The position numbers were made by a program, and so were the translations under genes. A stretch of 33,425 bases of DNA from Bacillota bacterium (GTDB lineage Bacteria; Bacillota; Clostridia; TANB77; UBA1234), in NCBI GenBank assembly GCA_016280725.1, contig JAEEHF010000046.1, forward strand, positions 1 through 33,425, written 5' to 3'. Shown here one piece after another: positions 24,347 through 32,181 of this stretch. A model generated the notes under the pieces. It was not told the origin of the DNA. It made no database searches and worked only from the letters and a program-made list of their open reading frames with translations. Each line of letters begins with the position of its first letter. Within the stretch, counting starts at the first letter, position 1.

Positions 24347-25601
24347 ATGATAGGCTTTTTATTGGGTGCAATTAAAGTTATTGTGCTTTTACGGTGTTTT
24401 AATTACTATACACGAATTTGGTCATTTTATTGTTGCTAAGTTGTGTAATATGAAGGTATTAAAGTTTTCAATAGGATTTGGGCCTCGAATAATTCATAAA
24501 AGTAGTAAAGAGACCGAGTATTCATTAAGACTACTTCCACTTGGTGGATTTGTTCAGCTAGAAGGCGAAGATGAAGATTCAAAAGATGAACGTGCTTTTT
24601 CAAATAAACCAATTTGGCAAAGAATATTAGTATTAATAGCAGGCGTTACAATGAATATTGCTCTTGCCATATTTATATATCTTTGCATTTATATGAATCT
24701 AAATGACTATACAACTACAAAAATAGATGCTAAATCATCATCAGAGAGTCTTGAAACATATGGATTGAATGTTGGAGATGAAATATACAAAATTAATGGT
24801 GAAAAAGTAATCAATGCTTCAGATGTTTTAAGAATTATTACTAAAGCAAAAGATGATAATTTTTCATTTGAATTAGTTAAAGCGAATAATGAACACATTA
24901 CAAGAACTATTAAGATTGAAGGAACAGAGACAGGATTTCTTGGGGTAGCTTTTTCAGATTTTAAAGTAGCTGAAGTGGCTAATAATAGTGCAGGACAAGA
25001 AGCGGGATTTAAGCCGGGTGATATATTAACTGGAATTAATGGTAATGAATATAGTGATATTCAAGATTACTTAAAAATAATAAAATCTAATCCTGGGAAA
25101 AGTGTTGTTGTAAATGTTAAAAGGGGAGAAGATATTGTTTCAATTAATGCGACTCCTAAATCTGTTATAAGAAGAGAATTTAATGTTGAATTTATAAGAA
25201 TGAAAGATTTAGACTTTTTCCATAATTTGGTGTATGCATGGAAAGAAACAAAGTATTATCTTAAAGCAAATGTTTTAGGAATAATGGAATTAATATCTGG
25301 AAAAGCAGAAGATGTTGAACTTCAAGGAATAGTTGGTGTTAGTCAGATAGTATCTCAAACAGAGTCATTTATAGAATTCTTTTACTTTATGTCTGCAATT
25401 TCTCTTAGCCTTGGAATAATGAATTTATTACCAATTCCGGGATTAGATGGAGGTAAGCTAATATTTGTTATTATTGAAGGTGTTAGAGGCAAACCTGTTA
25501 GTAAAGAAACTGAAGGAAAAATAACACTAATTGGTTTTGCGATTTTAATATTTTTAATGATATGGATTACAGTAAGTGATATTTCAAAGATAATTAGGTA
25601 A
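24347..25601 (+). CDS. rseP: RseP-type site-2 protease (RIP metalloprotease), frame broken by one extra base near the start
   Basis: An intramembrane zinc protease that cleaves membrane-bound regulators such as anti-sigma factors. The natural start is ATG 24347 after ATAGGAGA, reading MIGFLLGAIKVIVL. One extra base near 24391 shifts the frame; dropping the A of TTTTACGG restores VLFGVLITIHEFGH, the standard family sequence, and an intact 417-residue protein. Downstream everything is present: HEFGH zinc motif, GFGPRI, LLPLGGFVQLEGEDE, two PDZ domains (about 120-195 and 205-275), NLLPIPGLDGGKL with the third zinc ligand, and a final helix. Without correction the usable frame would begin at a GTG at 24366 with no ribosome site. 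The cause could be a sequence error, a recent mutation or recoding. It closes the pyrH operon. Confidence 0.9.
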
Positions 25602-25634
25602 AAAAAGGTGGTCATTTTAATGACCACCTTTTTT
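25601..25634. terminator. Bidirectional terminator between rseP and the SPFH cluster
   Basis: A perfect 14-bp stem (25601-25614 with 25621-25634) with a six-base loop, T run on the plus-strand side and A run at the other end, so it can stop both the rseP transcript and the convergent SPFH transcript. Confidence 0.9.
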
Positions 25635-25646
25635 ATTTTTATGATA

Positions 25647-26588
25647 TTAACCTTTAAATACTTCTTTAATTGATCCAAGTGAAGATAATGTTTTAGCTGT
25701 ATCGAATGGTATAAATACTTTATTTGCAGCTCCTTGTGATGCTCTTTCAAGAGTTTCCAAACTTTTAACAGCAACCATATTATCATCTAGGTTTGCATTC
25801 TTTAATGCAGCATATTGAAGTTCAATATCTCTTGCTTTAGCAGCAGCAATTCTTTCAATAGCTTCTGCCTCACCAGTAGCCTCTAAGATACGAGACTGTC
25901 TTGTACCTTCAGCACGCTTAATATTTGATTCTTTTTCAGCATCAGCTTGAAGAATTTTTGATTCTCTTTGACCTTCTGCTATACGAATTGCAGATTCTTT
26001 TTCACCTTCTGCAAGAAGAATTTGAGATCTTTTTGTTCTATCTGCTGTGATTAATTTTTCCATTGCTTCTTTAACATCTCTTGGTGGAACAATGTCCTTA
26101 ATTTCAACGTTATTTACTTTACATCCCCAAGGGTCTGTAGCGATGTCTAATGATTCACGAAGTTGAGAGTTAATAGTGTCACGAGAAGCAAGAATTTCTT
26201 CTAATTCCATTTTACCAACAATATTTCTTACTGTTGTTTGTGCCATATACTGAATTGAACGTCTTAAATCATTAATGGCATATACTGCCTTTGTTGGATC
26301 TGTAATCTTATAGAATACAACGGTATCGATAGAAATAGTAACGTTATCCTTCGTAATAACGTTTTGTGGCGGAACGTCCATTGTTAACTCTTTTACTACA
26401 ACAGTTTTTAATGATTGTATAATTGGAACTATAAGGTTTAATCCTGGTTCAACAGTTCTGTGATATTTTCCAAATTTTTCAACAATTCCAACTTCTCCTT
26501 GCCTAACAATTCTTAATGCAAACTTTAGGAAAATGATTAGTATAACCAAAATAATTAATCCTAAAAACATGCCTGCTTGAAAATTCAT
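25647..26588 (-). CDS. SPFH/Band 7 membrane protein (stomatin/paraslipin, QmcA-like)
   Basis: A 313-residue membrane scaffold protein of the SPFH (stomatin-prohibitin-flotillin-HflK/C) superfamily. An N-terminal helix (about 7-25) is followed by the SPFH core: VRQGEVGIVEKFGKYHRTV, PGLNLIVPIIQSL, VPPQNVITKDNVTISIDTVV and YAINDLRRSIQYMAQTTVR. A long alanine/glutamate-rich coiled coil comes next (about 165-260, repeats like AEGEKESAIRIAEGQRESK) and then a hydrophobic C-terminal segment. This length and the NGVSVDAVV-like core match paraslipin proteins that pair with NfeD proteins. The NfeD-like gene lies 22 bases upstream in the same direction, an arrangement known in many bacteria. The start has AAGGAGG. 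It probably forms large rings or domains on the membrane. Confidence 0.93.
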   Translation of the reverse strand: MNFQAGMFLGLIILVILIIFLKFALRIVRQGEVGIVEKFGKYHRTVEPGLNLIVPIIQSLKTVVVKELTMDVPPQNVITKDNVTISIDTVVFYKITDPTKAVYAINDLRRSIQYMAQTTVRNIVGKMELEEILASRDTINSQLRESLDIATDPWGCKVNNVEIKDIVPPRDVKEAMEKLITADRTKRSQILLAEGEKESAIRIAEGQRESKILQADAEKESNIKRAEGTRQSRILEATGEAEAIERIAAAKARDIELQYAALKNANLDDNMVAVKSLETLERASQGAANKVFIPFDTAKTLSSLGSIKEVFKG

Positions 26589-26610
26589 AAGTAAAAACCT
26601 CCTTAAAAAA

Positions 26611-27052
26611 TTATATTACTTCAACAACGGCTTTTACGCCATCAATTTCTAATACTTTTACTTTAGTTCCTTCTGGAATGATATCATCGTTTGAACTTTT
26701 AGCTGACCATGTATCTCCATTAATGATCACTTTCCCAGTTCCATTTGTATTATTGATTTCTTTAGTTACAATTGCCTCTTTATCTATTATTGAGTAGACA
26801 GGATTTGGGTTTACCTTTCCATCAGAAGGTTTATTGCTAAAGACCTTGGAACCAATAATTGCTAAAATAATTGAAACAAAAACGAAAGTGCCAATTTGTA
26901 AAGCTAGATTAGCGGGTGCTACCCAAGCTACAATTGCTGCACACAATGCACCAATAGCAAACCATACTTCTAATATGCCGAGGTAGAATAAATTCTAAAG
27001 CTATCATAATGATGGCTAAGATACCCCATACAAAAATCATTGTCATTTCCAT
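26611..27052 (-). CDS. NfeD-like membrane protein, frame broken by one extra base
   Basis: A short NfeD protein: two to three membrane helices followed by a C-terminal OB-fold domain that partners SPFH proteins. The N-terminal frame starts at ATG 27052 (after TAGGTGA) and reads MEMTMIFVWGILAIIMIALEFILP. The rest is read in another frame as ILEVWFAIGALCAAIVAWVAP, a second helix, then the OB fold (DKEAIVTKEINNTNGTGKVI, GTKVKVLEIDGVKAVVEVI). Removing one base near 26980 (CCTCGGC to CCTGGC on the coding strand) joins them as LPGILEVWF, giving 146 residues, normal for the short NfeD class. The interval length (442) is one base more than a multiple of three. It lies 22 bases before the SPFH gene, so the pair should be co-transcribed. 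Confidence 0.82.
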
Positions 27053-27091
27053 AAAATCACCTACTTTCATATGGAATTAACATTCTAGTTA

Positions 27092-27120
27092 ATTATATAT
27101 CATTTTTATGAAAAAATAAA
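27092..27120 (-). promoter_or_regulatory. Possible promoter of the NfeD-like/SPFH pair
   Basis: Minus strand: TTTATT (27115-27120), a 17-base spacer and a perfect TATAAT (27092-27097), about 40 bases before the start codon. The -35 box is weak. Confidence 0.45.
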
Positions 27121-27170
27121 TATGTAATAGAAATTTAAAATGATAGTAAAATATGGAATAATTTGGGAGC

Positions 27171-27770
27171 TTAGCTCTTAATTGGGTTCTCGTTTATAGA
27201 GTCATACTTTTCATCTGTAATTGAGGCATCTTGTGTATGCTTTTTGTAAAATGTGCTAGGTATATTGGCTGATTCAGTTCTTTCTATATTTTCTATGTCT
27301 AAGTTAACTAACTCACAGCCCCAATTTGATAAACGTTTTTCTAATTCCTGTCCCCATTCAGAAATAATCTTTTTGGTGCTTTTTTGAATTTCATCATAGT
27401 TCGTTTTTTCTATAGGGGCTTTTAATGCAGCCGCTGAAATGTACGCTGCCGAACGATTTAAGTCATTAATATTATAGCATGCTTTCACAGGATCCACTAC
27501 TCTATATGTGACAGAGAACTCAAACTTAATAGCCTTTTCATCACTTGTTACCCAAATAATGGAATTAGATATTGTATTGGACTTTACAGATACTATTCTA
27601 ACTTTATCTATAAATGGGGTTATAATATTAACACCCGGTTGAATAGTTTTTTTGAATTTTCCTAGTCGTTCAACAACACCAACTTCGCCTGCTTTTATAA
27701 CTTTAATGCCACAAACGAAAGTGACGATTATAAATAGTATAAAAATTGATACGATAATATATGTTGCCAT
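27171..27770 (-). CDS. Short SPFH/Band 7 paralogue lacking the coiled-coil tail
   Basis: A 199-residue relative of the SPFH protein at 25647-26588. The start is ATG 27770 with GGAGG five bases upstream; an ATG at 27788 overlaps that site. An N-terminal helix (about 4-24) is followed by IKAGEVGVVERLGKFKKTI, PGVNIITPFIDKV, a Band 7 core and YNINDLNRSAAYISAAAL, closely parallel to the larger protein. The chain stops soon after the core with a polar tail (FYKKHTQDASITDEKYDS) where the paralogue has a long coiled coil. The final stop is clean and no further frame continues the homology, so I read it as a genuinely short version. It is upstream of the NfeD-like gene, with about 118 bases and a possible promoter between. 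Confidence 0.85.
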   Translation of the reverse strand: MATYIIVSIFILFIIVTFVCGIKVIKAGEVGVVERLGKFKKTIQPGVNIITPFIDKVRIVSVKSNTISNSIIWVTSDEKAIKFEFSVTYRVVDPVKACYNINDLNRSAAYISAAALKAPIEKTNYDEIQKSTKKIISEWGQELEKRLSNWGCELVNLDIENIERTESANIPSTFYKKHTQDASITDEKYDSINENPIKS

Positions 27771-27811
27771 TTGTTCCTCCATAATCAAATTAAATTTATA
27801 TTATAATCATG

Positions 27812-27826
27812 ATTCTATCATAGAAT
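27812..27826. promoter_or_regulatory. 15-base palindrome in the divergent intergenic region
   Basis: ATTCTAT, C, ATAGAAT: a perfect 7-bp inverted repeat between the short SPFH gene (minus) and the Ca2+-ATPase (plus). It overlaps the place where a minus-strand promoter would lie (TATAAT at 27800-27805). It looks like an operator for a dimeric repressor; the protein is unknown. Confidence 0.4.
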
Positions 27827-27854
27827 AAAATCATTCACAATAAATTAAAATTGG

Positions 27855-27884
27855 TTGAAAAAAAACAAAGAATAATATTATAAT
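27855..27884 (+). promoter_or_regulatory. Sigma-A promoter of the Ca2+-ATPase gene
   Basis: TTGAAA (27855-27860), an 18-base spacer and TATAAT (27879-27884), 41 bases before the start codon at 27926. Confidence 0.65.
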
Positions 27885-27925
27885 AATTTAAGATGGTATG
27901 TATTTTTTTTACTGGAGGAAGTAAC

Positions 27926-30721
27926 ATGAGTATGAATGCTAATTGGTATAATGAGATAATAGAAGATGTAGAGAAGGACTTGGATACTAACGCGGAAAAA
28001 GGACTAACTGATGAACAGGTTAGAGTCAAACGTGAGAAGTATGGATATAATGAGCTTAAAGAAGGGAAAAAGAAAAGCTTACTAGTAAAGTTTTTAGAAC
28101 AGTTTAAAGACTTTATGGTTATAGTTTTAATATTTGCTGCGATTATATCTGGAATTGTTGGTATGCAAAATGGAGAAGGGTTTACAGATACCATAATTAT
28201 AATGGTAGTTATAATTTGTAATGCTATTATTGGTGTTGCTCAAGAAAGCAAAGCCGAAAAATCCTTGGAAGCCTTAAAGAAACTTAGTTCTCATGTAGCA
28301 AAAGTAATTAGAAACGGAAAGCTTTCGACAATGGCATCTAGAGAACTTGTTCCAGGTGATGTTGTCATTCTAGAAACCGGAGATTTTATCCCAGCAGATT
28401 TAAGAATTGTTGAGGCAGTTAATTTAAAGGCACAAGAAGCTTCACTTACAGGTGAGTCGGTTCCTGTTGAGAAAAATAATGCTACAATTGGAAATAAAGA
28501 AGTTGGTATTGGTGATAGAACAAATATGCTATATTCGTCTTCTTTGGTAACTTATGGTAGAGGAAGAGGAATTGTAGTTGAAACTGGAATGAATACGGAA
28601 GTTGGTAGGATTGCAGAAAGTTTAAATCAAGCTACTGATAATGATACACCACTTCAGATAAAATTAGATAAGCTTGGCAAGACACTTGGAATTGCATGCC
28701 TTATTATTTGTGCTTTTATTTTTGTGTTTAGTGTTGTTATGCAAAAATCGAGTGGTACAGAAGTTAACTATCTTAAGATTTTAATGACTGCAGTTTCACT
28801 TGCGGTTGCTGCTATTCCAGAAGGTTTAGCTGCAGTTTCAACTATAGTTTTGGCTATAGGAATGCAAAGAATGGTAAAGAAGCATGCTATTATAAAAAAG
28901 CTTCCTGCTGTTGAAACATTAGGAAGTGCTACTGTTATTTGCTCAGATAAAACTGGAACATTAACTCAAAATAAAATGACAGTTAAAAAAGTATTTGTCA
29001 ATGGAAAAGTACATGACGCAGAAGAAGTTCCAATGAGCAGTGAACTAGATTCTCTGTTAAATGTTTGTGTATTGTGTAATGATACTAAAATAGCGGAAGA
29101 TAATTCTTTGCAAGGAGATCCAACAGAAACGTCGCTTACAGCGCTTGCTATGAAGCTTGGAATAGACATAGATGAACTAGAGGGACACTTAAGAGTTGCT
29201 GAAGTTCCTTTTGATTCTGAACGAAAATTGATGACAACTGTTCACGAGTATGATAATAAGTACCTAGTTTATACAAAAGGTGGAATTGATGAACTTCTTG
29301 AAAGATGTTCAAATTATTTAATCGATGAAGAGATAAAAACCGATATTGATAGTTATAAAATATTAGTTGACGAACAAAATGATATTCTTGCTCATAATGC
29401 ACTAAGGGTTTTAGCTATGGCTTATAAAGAAATAGACCATATGCCTTCCGAAGAAGAACTAAAGAATATTGAAAATAACTTAACATTTGTAGGAATGGTT
29501 GGTATGATTGACCCTCCTAGAATTGAAGTTAAAGATGCTGTTAATAAATGTAAGACAGCAGGAATCAAAACAGTAATGATTACTGGAGATCATAAGACTA
29601 CTGCAGTTGCAATTGCAAAAGATTTAGGTATTCTCGAAAATGATAATGAAGCAGTTCTTGGCGCTGATGTAGATAAAATGACTCAGGAAGAACTTGAAAA
29701 TAAAGTCAGAAATATTAGTGTTTATGCGAGGGTTTCTCCTGAAAACAAAGTTAGAATAGTTAAGGCATGGCAATCACAGGGCGAAATTTCTGCTATGACA
29801 GGTGATGGAGTAAACGATGCTCCGGCACTTAAACAAGCTGACATTGGTTGCGCAATGGGTATTACTGGTACTGACGTATCTAAAGAAGCAGCCGACGTTA
29901 TTCTTACAGATGACAACTTTGCTACGATAGTTAGTGCAGTTGAAGAAGGTCGTAGAATTTACGATAATATTCTAAAAGCAATTCAGTTCTTGCTATCTAG
30001 CAATGTGGGTGAAGTTGTTCTTCTGTTCTTAGCTACTGTTTTAGCAGGTGTATTTAGCAAACAATTTGGAATTGATTTGGGATTAATTGAAGTATTAACA
30101 CCAGTTCATCTTTTGTGGATTAACCTAGTTACGGATTCTTTGCCTGCATTGGCACTTGCAGTTGATCCACCAGAAAAAGATATAATGAATAGAAAACCAC
30201 TTAAGACTAAAGGTATATTTACCAAAGGAATGACATGGAGAATTATATACCAAGGTGCTATGATAGGTCTTCTTGCTCTTAGTGCATTTATAATTGGTAT
30301 TTCAACAAGCAATATGGACATAGCTAAAATTGCTGGCGAAAATGGCTGGGAAAGTGTTAGGGATGGTTACTATGTTATAGAAACTGGCGGACACGAATTA
30401 TCTATTCAGCAAATTAAGGTTGAAATAGGTCAAGCAATGGCATTTATAGTTTTAGCATTTTCGGAACTAGTTCATATATTTAATATTAGGAATTCTAAGA
30501 AATCTATTTTCAAAACTGGAATTGGTGGAAACAAATTATTATTCCTTGCTGTATTTATAGATTCTTGTTTGATGCTTGCGGTTTTGTTAATTCCTGCTTT
30601 AAGAGGTGTATTTGGAATTCCGTTATTACCAACTTCAAAGATTTTAGAATGTTTGGGACTTGTATTTGCACCTGTTCTAATTGTTGAAATTATGAAACTG
30701 TTTAAGCTAAATGGAGAATAA
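27926..30721 (+). CDS. P-type Ca2+-transporting ATPase (type II, PMR1/SERCA-like)
   Basis: A 931-residue cation pump that exports Ca2+ with ATP hydrolysis. The start is ATG 27926, preceded by TGGAGGAAG; an ATG at 27893 in frame has no ribosome site. Domains in order: cation-transporter N-terminal domain, two helices, the actuator domain with EASLTGESVPV, helix 4 with the ion-binding VAAIPEGLAA, the phosphorylation motif ICSDKTGTLTQNKM (Asp near residue 340), the nucleotide domain (DPTETSL, KGGIDELL), MITGDHKTTA, the hinge MTGDGVNDAPALKQADIG, and six C-terminal helices including LLWINLVTDSLPALALAVD. The PEGL plus NLVTDS pair marks Ca2+ transporters of the bacterial LMCA1 type. A membrane-anchored protein gene follows after 51 bases. 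Confidence 0.95.
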   Translation: MSMNANWYNEIIEDVEKDLDTNAEKGLTDEQVRVKREKYGYNELKEGKKKSLLVKFLEQFKDFMVIVLIFAAIISGIVGMQNGEGFTDTIIIMVVIICNAIIGVAQESKAEKSLEALKKLSSHVAKVIRNGKLSTMASRELVPGDVVILETGDFIPADLRIVEAVNLKAQEASLTGESVPVEKNNATIGNKEVGIGDRTNMLYSSSLVTYGRGRGIVVETGMNTEVGRIAESLNQATDNDTPLQIKLDKLGKTLGIACLIICAFIFVFSVVMQKSSGTEVNYLKILMTAVSLAVAAIPEGLAAVSTIVLAIGMQRMVKKHAIIKKLPAVETLGSATVICSDKTGTLTQNKMTVKKVFVNGKVHDAEEVPMSSELDSLLNVCVLCNDTKIAEDNSLQGDPTETSLTALAMKLGIDIDELEGHLRVAEVPFDSERKLMTTVHEYDNKYLVYTKGGIDELLERCSNYLIDEEIKTDIDSYKILVDEQNDILAHNALRVLAMAYKEIDHMPSEEELKNIENNLTFVGMVGMIDPPRIEVKDAVNKCKTAGIKTVMITGDHKTTAVAIAKDLGILENDNEAVLGADVDKMTQEELENKVRNISVYARVSPENKVRIVKAWQSQGEISAMTGDGVNDAPALKQADIGCAMGITGTDVSKEAADVILTDDNFATIVSAVEEGRRIYDNILKAIQFLLSSNVGEVVLLFLATVLAGVFSKQFGIDLGLIEVLTPVHLLWINLVTDSLPALALAVDPPEKDIMNRKPLKTKGIFTKGMTWRIIYQGAMIGLLALSAFIIGISTSNMDIAKIAGENGWESVRDGYYVIETGGHELSIQQIKVEIGQAMAFIVLAFSELVHIFNIRNSKKSIFKTGIGGNKLLFLAVFIDSCLMLAVLLIPALRGVFGIPLLPTSKILECLGLVFAPVLIVEIMKLFKLNGE

Positions 30722-30772
30722 AAAACTTTTCAAACAAGATTAATAAATATATAATTATTATGGTGATAAATA

Positions 30773-31642
30773 ATGGATGAAAAAAAAGTAAGTGAAAAGT
30801 CTGGTAAAGAAAAAAATAAAAAGTTTTTTAATAAAGTAAAAGTTTATCTTAAGTTTGTTGCCGGTGCATACATAGTTCTTATTATTGCACTAATACTTAT
30901 CAAATCAACAAATGATGAGAAGAAAAATATATATTATAAAATAGGTCAAAACTCTCTAGCTAGCGTTACGATGAAGGATGCATACACAATTCGAGAAATC
31001 GTTATTAAACCTTTTGCAGCAATGGGGAAAAATAAAGACTATAAGACTATGTATAGTATGCTTACTAATGAATATAAACGTTTTAAAACTTATGATGAAT
31101 ATGTTCAAACACTGGAAGATATTGACTGGGATACATTTGCTATGGAAAGTATAAAAAGTAAAGAAGAAAATGCATATGAAGCAAGGATTACTTATAGACG
31201 AGGTAAAGAAGAAAAAGTAGAAGATAAAGAAGAAGTTCATACAACATATATGCTTTATAATTCGACATTTGCTTCTGATGTCTTTACAATTTCTCCAGAT
31301 GGATATATATATGGATACTTTAACCAAAAGAAGAAAAAAGGAGATTTAGAACTATATATTTCTAGATTAGTAGTTTATAACGATAGAGTGACATTAGAGG
31401 GAACGGTTAAAAACACATCCTGGTTTTCAACGAAATCACTTTATACAGTTGGAATATCATATGAGTCTGAATTGATGGCTAGGCAATATGCTTTGTTTGA
31501 CATTGAAAGGGGAAAAGAGCTGCCAATTTCCCTAACATTTGAAGATTTACAGTATTTCATACCAAATACCGTTGAAATTGAGGAAGTTAAGGGAAAAGAC
31601 TCCCTAAACAAGCTTTCTTTTAAGCTAAAACTTGAAGACTAA
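30773..31642 (+). CDS. Membrane-anchored extracytoplasmic protein of unknown function
   Basis: Not recognised. The 289-residue product has a lysine-rich cytosolic N terminus (about 1-26), one hydrophobic helix (about 28-45, FVAGAYIVLIIALILI) and an external region. The first external part (about 70-160) is of mixed helix and strand with YKTMYSMLTNEYKRFKTYDEY, resembling NTF2-like or DUF4878-type small domains. The second (about 195-289) looks like a beta sandwich (LYISRLVVYNDRVTLEGTVKNTSW), similar to FxLYD/DUF-type Ig domains. The start is ATG 30773 with only a weak GGTGA ribosome site 7 bases upstream. It follows the ATPase by 51 bases with no terminator, so co-transcription is likely. Domain guesses are tentative. 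Confidence 0.7.
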   Translation: MDEKKVSEKSGKEKNKKFFNKVKVYLKFVAGAYIVLIIALILIKSTNDEKKNIYYKIGQNSLASVTMKDAYTIREIVIKPFAAMGKNKDYKTMYSMLTNEYKRFKTYDEYVQTLEDIDWDTFAMESIKSKEENAYEARITYRRGKEEKVEDKEEVHTTYMLYNSTFASDVFTISPDGYIYGYFNQKKKKGDLELYISRLVVYNDRVTLEGTVKNTSWFSTKSLYTVGISYESELMARQYALFDIERGKELPISLTFEDLQYFIPNTVEIEEVKGKDSLNKLSFKLKLED

Positions 31643-31658
31643 TTATTTGAAAAAAAGC

Positions 31659-31688
31659 TTGATTTTATATACTATGGCGTGCTATAAT
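31659..31688 (+). promoter_or_regulatory. Sigma-A promoter of rpsO
   Basis: TTGATT (31659-31664), an 18-base spacer and a perfect TATAAT (31683-31688), with an extended -10 TG. It leaves a leader of about 75-80 bases before rpsO. Confidence 0.7.
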
Positions 31689-31694
31689 GTGTCT

Positions 31695-31772
31695 TGCCTA
31701 ATTCTTGGATTAAGGATACACGACTTTTTCTAGGTTTTATGGGTTTTAAAATTTTAAAGGAGGTGCATTTTG
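31695..31772 (+). promoter_or_regulatory. rpsO mRNA leader, possible S15 autoregulatory site
   Basis: The leader has a small inverted repeat (CCTAAT at 31697 region, ATTAAGG a few bases on) and A/T-rich repeats reaching AAAGGAGGTG. In many bacteria S15 binds such a leader to repress its own translation. A similar role here is inferred from family knowledge, not read from a known motif. Confidence 0.35.
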
Positions 31773-32027
31773 ATGACAAAACAAGAAATAATTGCTAAAT
31801 ATCAAACACATGAGGGAGATACTGGTTCTCCAGAAGTCCAAATTGCTTTACTTACAGAGAGAATTACTCATCTTACAGAACACCTAAAAGTTCATAAGAA
31901 GGATAATCACTCTAGAAGAGGCTTACTTATGATGGTAGGTCAAAGAAGAGGTCTTTTAAAATATCTTGAGAGTATTGATATTGAAAGATACAGAAGTATA
32001 GTTGAAAGACTTGGACTAAGAAAGTAA
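31773..32027 (+). CDS. rpsO: Small ribosomal subunit protein S15
   Basis: A primary 16S rRNA-binding protein of the 30S platform. The start is ATG 31773 with a strong AAAGGAGGTG 7-16 bases upstream; the TTG directly before it is not needed. The 84 residues comprise the classic four-helix S15: [37 protein letters not shown] with the rRNA-binding H-x-x-D-x-x-S-R-R-G-L motif, and LVGQRR-type turn [12 protein letters not shown]. It has its own promoter and terminator. pnp, often next in other genomes, is not here. Confidence 0.98.
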   Translation: MTKQEIIAKYQTHEGDTGSPEVQIALLTERITHLTEHLKVHKKDNHSRRGLLMMVGQRRGLLKYLESIDIERYRSIVERLGLRK

Positions 32028-32041
32028 TATTTGTGATATTG

Positions 32042-32077
32042 AAAAAGTAGAAAGCTTTTGGCTTTCTACTTTTTTTA
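32042..32077 (+). terminator. Terminator of rpsO
   Basis: A 14-bp perfect stem (32042-32055 with 32061-32074), a five-base loop and a long T run, 14 bases after the stop codon. Confidence 0.9.
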
Positions 32078-32181
32078 TTTCGGTTTTGTAACAATATGGT
32101 AACAAATGAATAAAAGCAAATAAAATATGCTAAAATATCCTCATAATAGTATATTTATTAGGCTTGGAGGAATAATGAAAA

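Noticed and set aside
24366-24400. GTG at 24366 as the true start of rseP
   Set aside because: It lacks a ribosome site and gives an odd N terminus (MQLKLLCFYG), whereas the ATG at 24347 has one and encodes the family-typical N terminus until the extra base.
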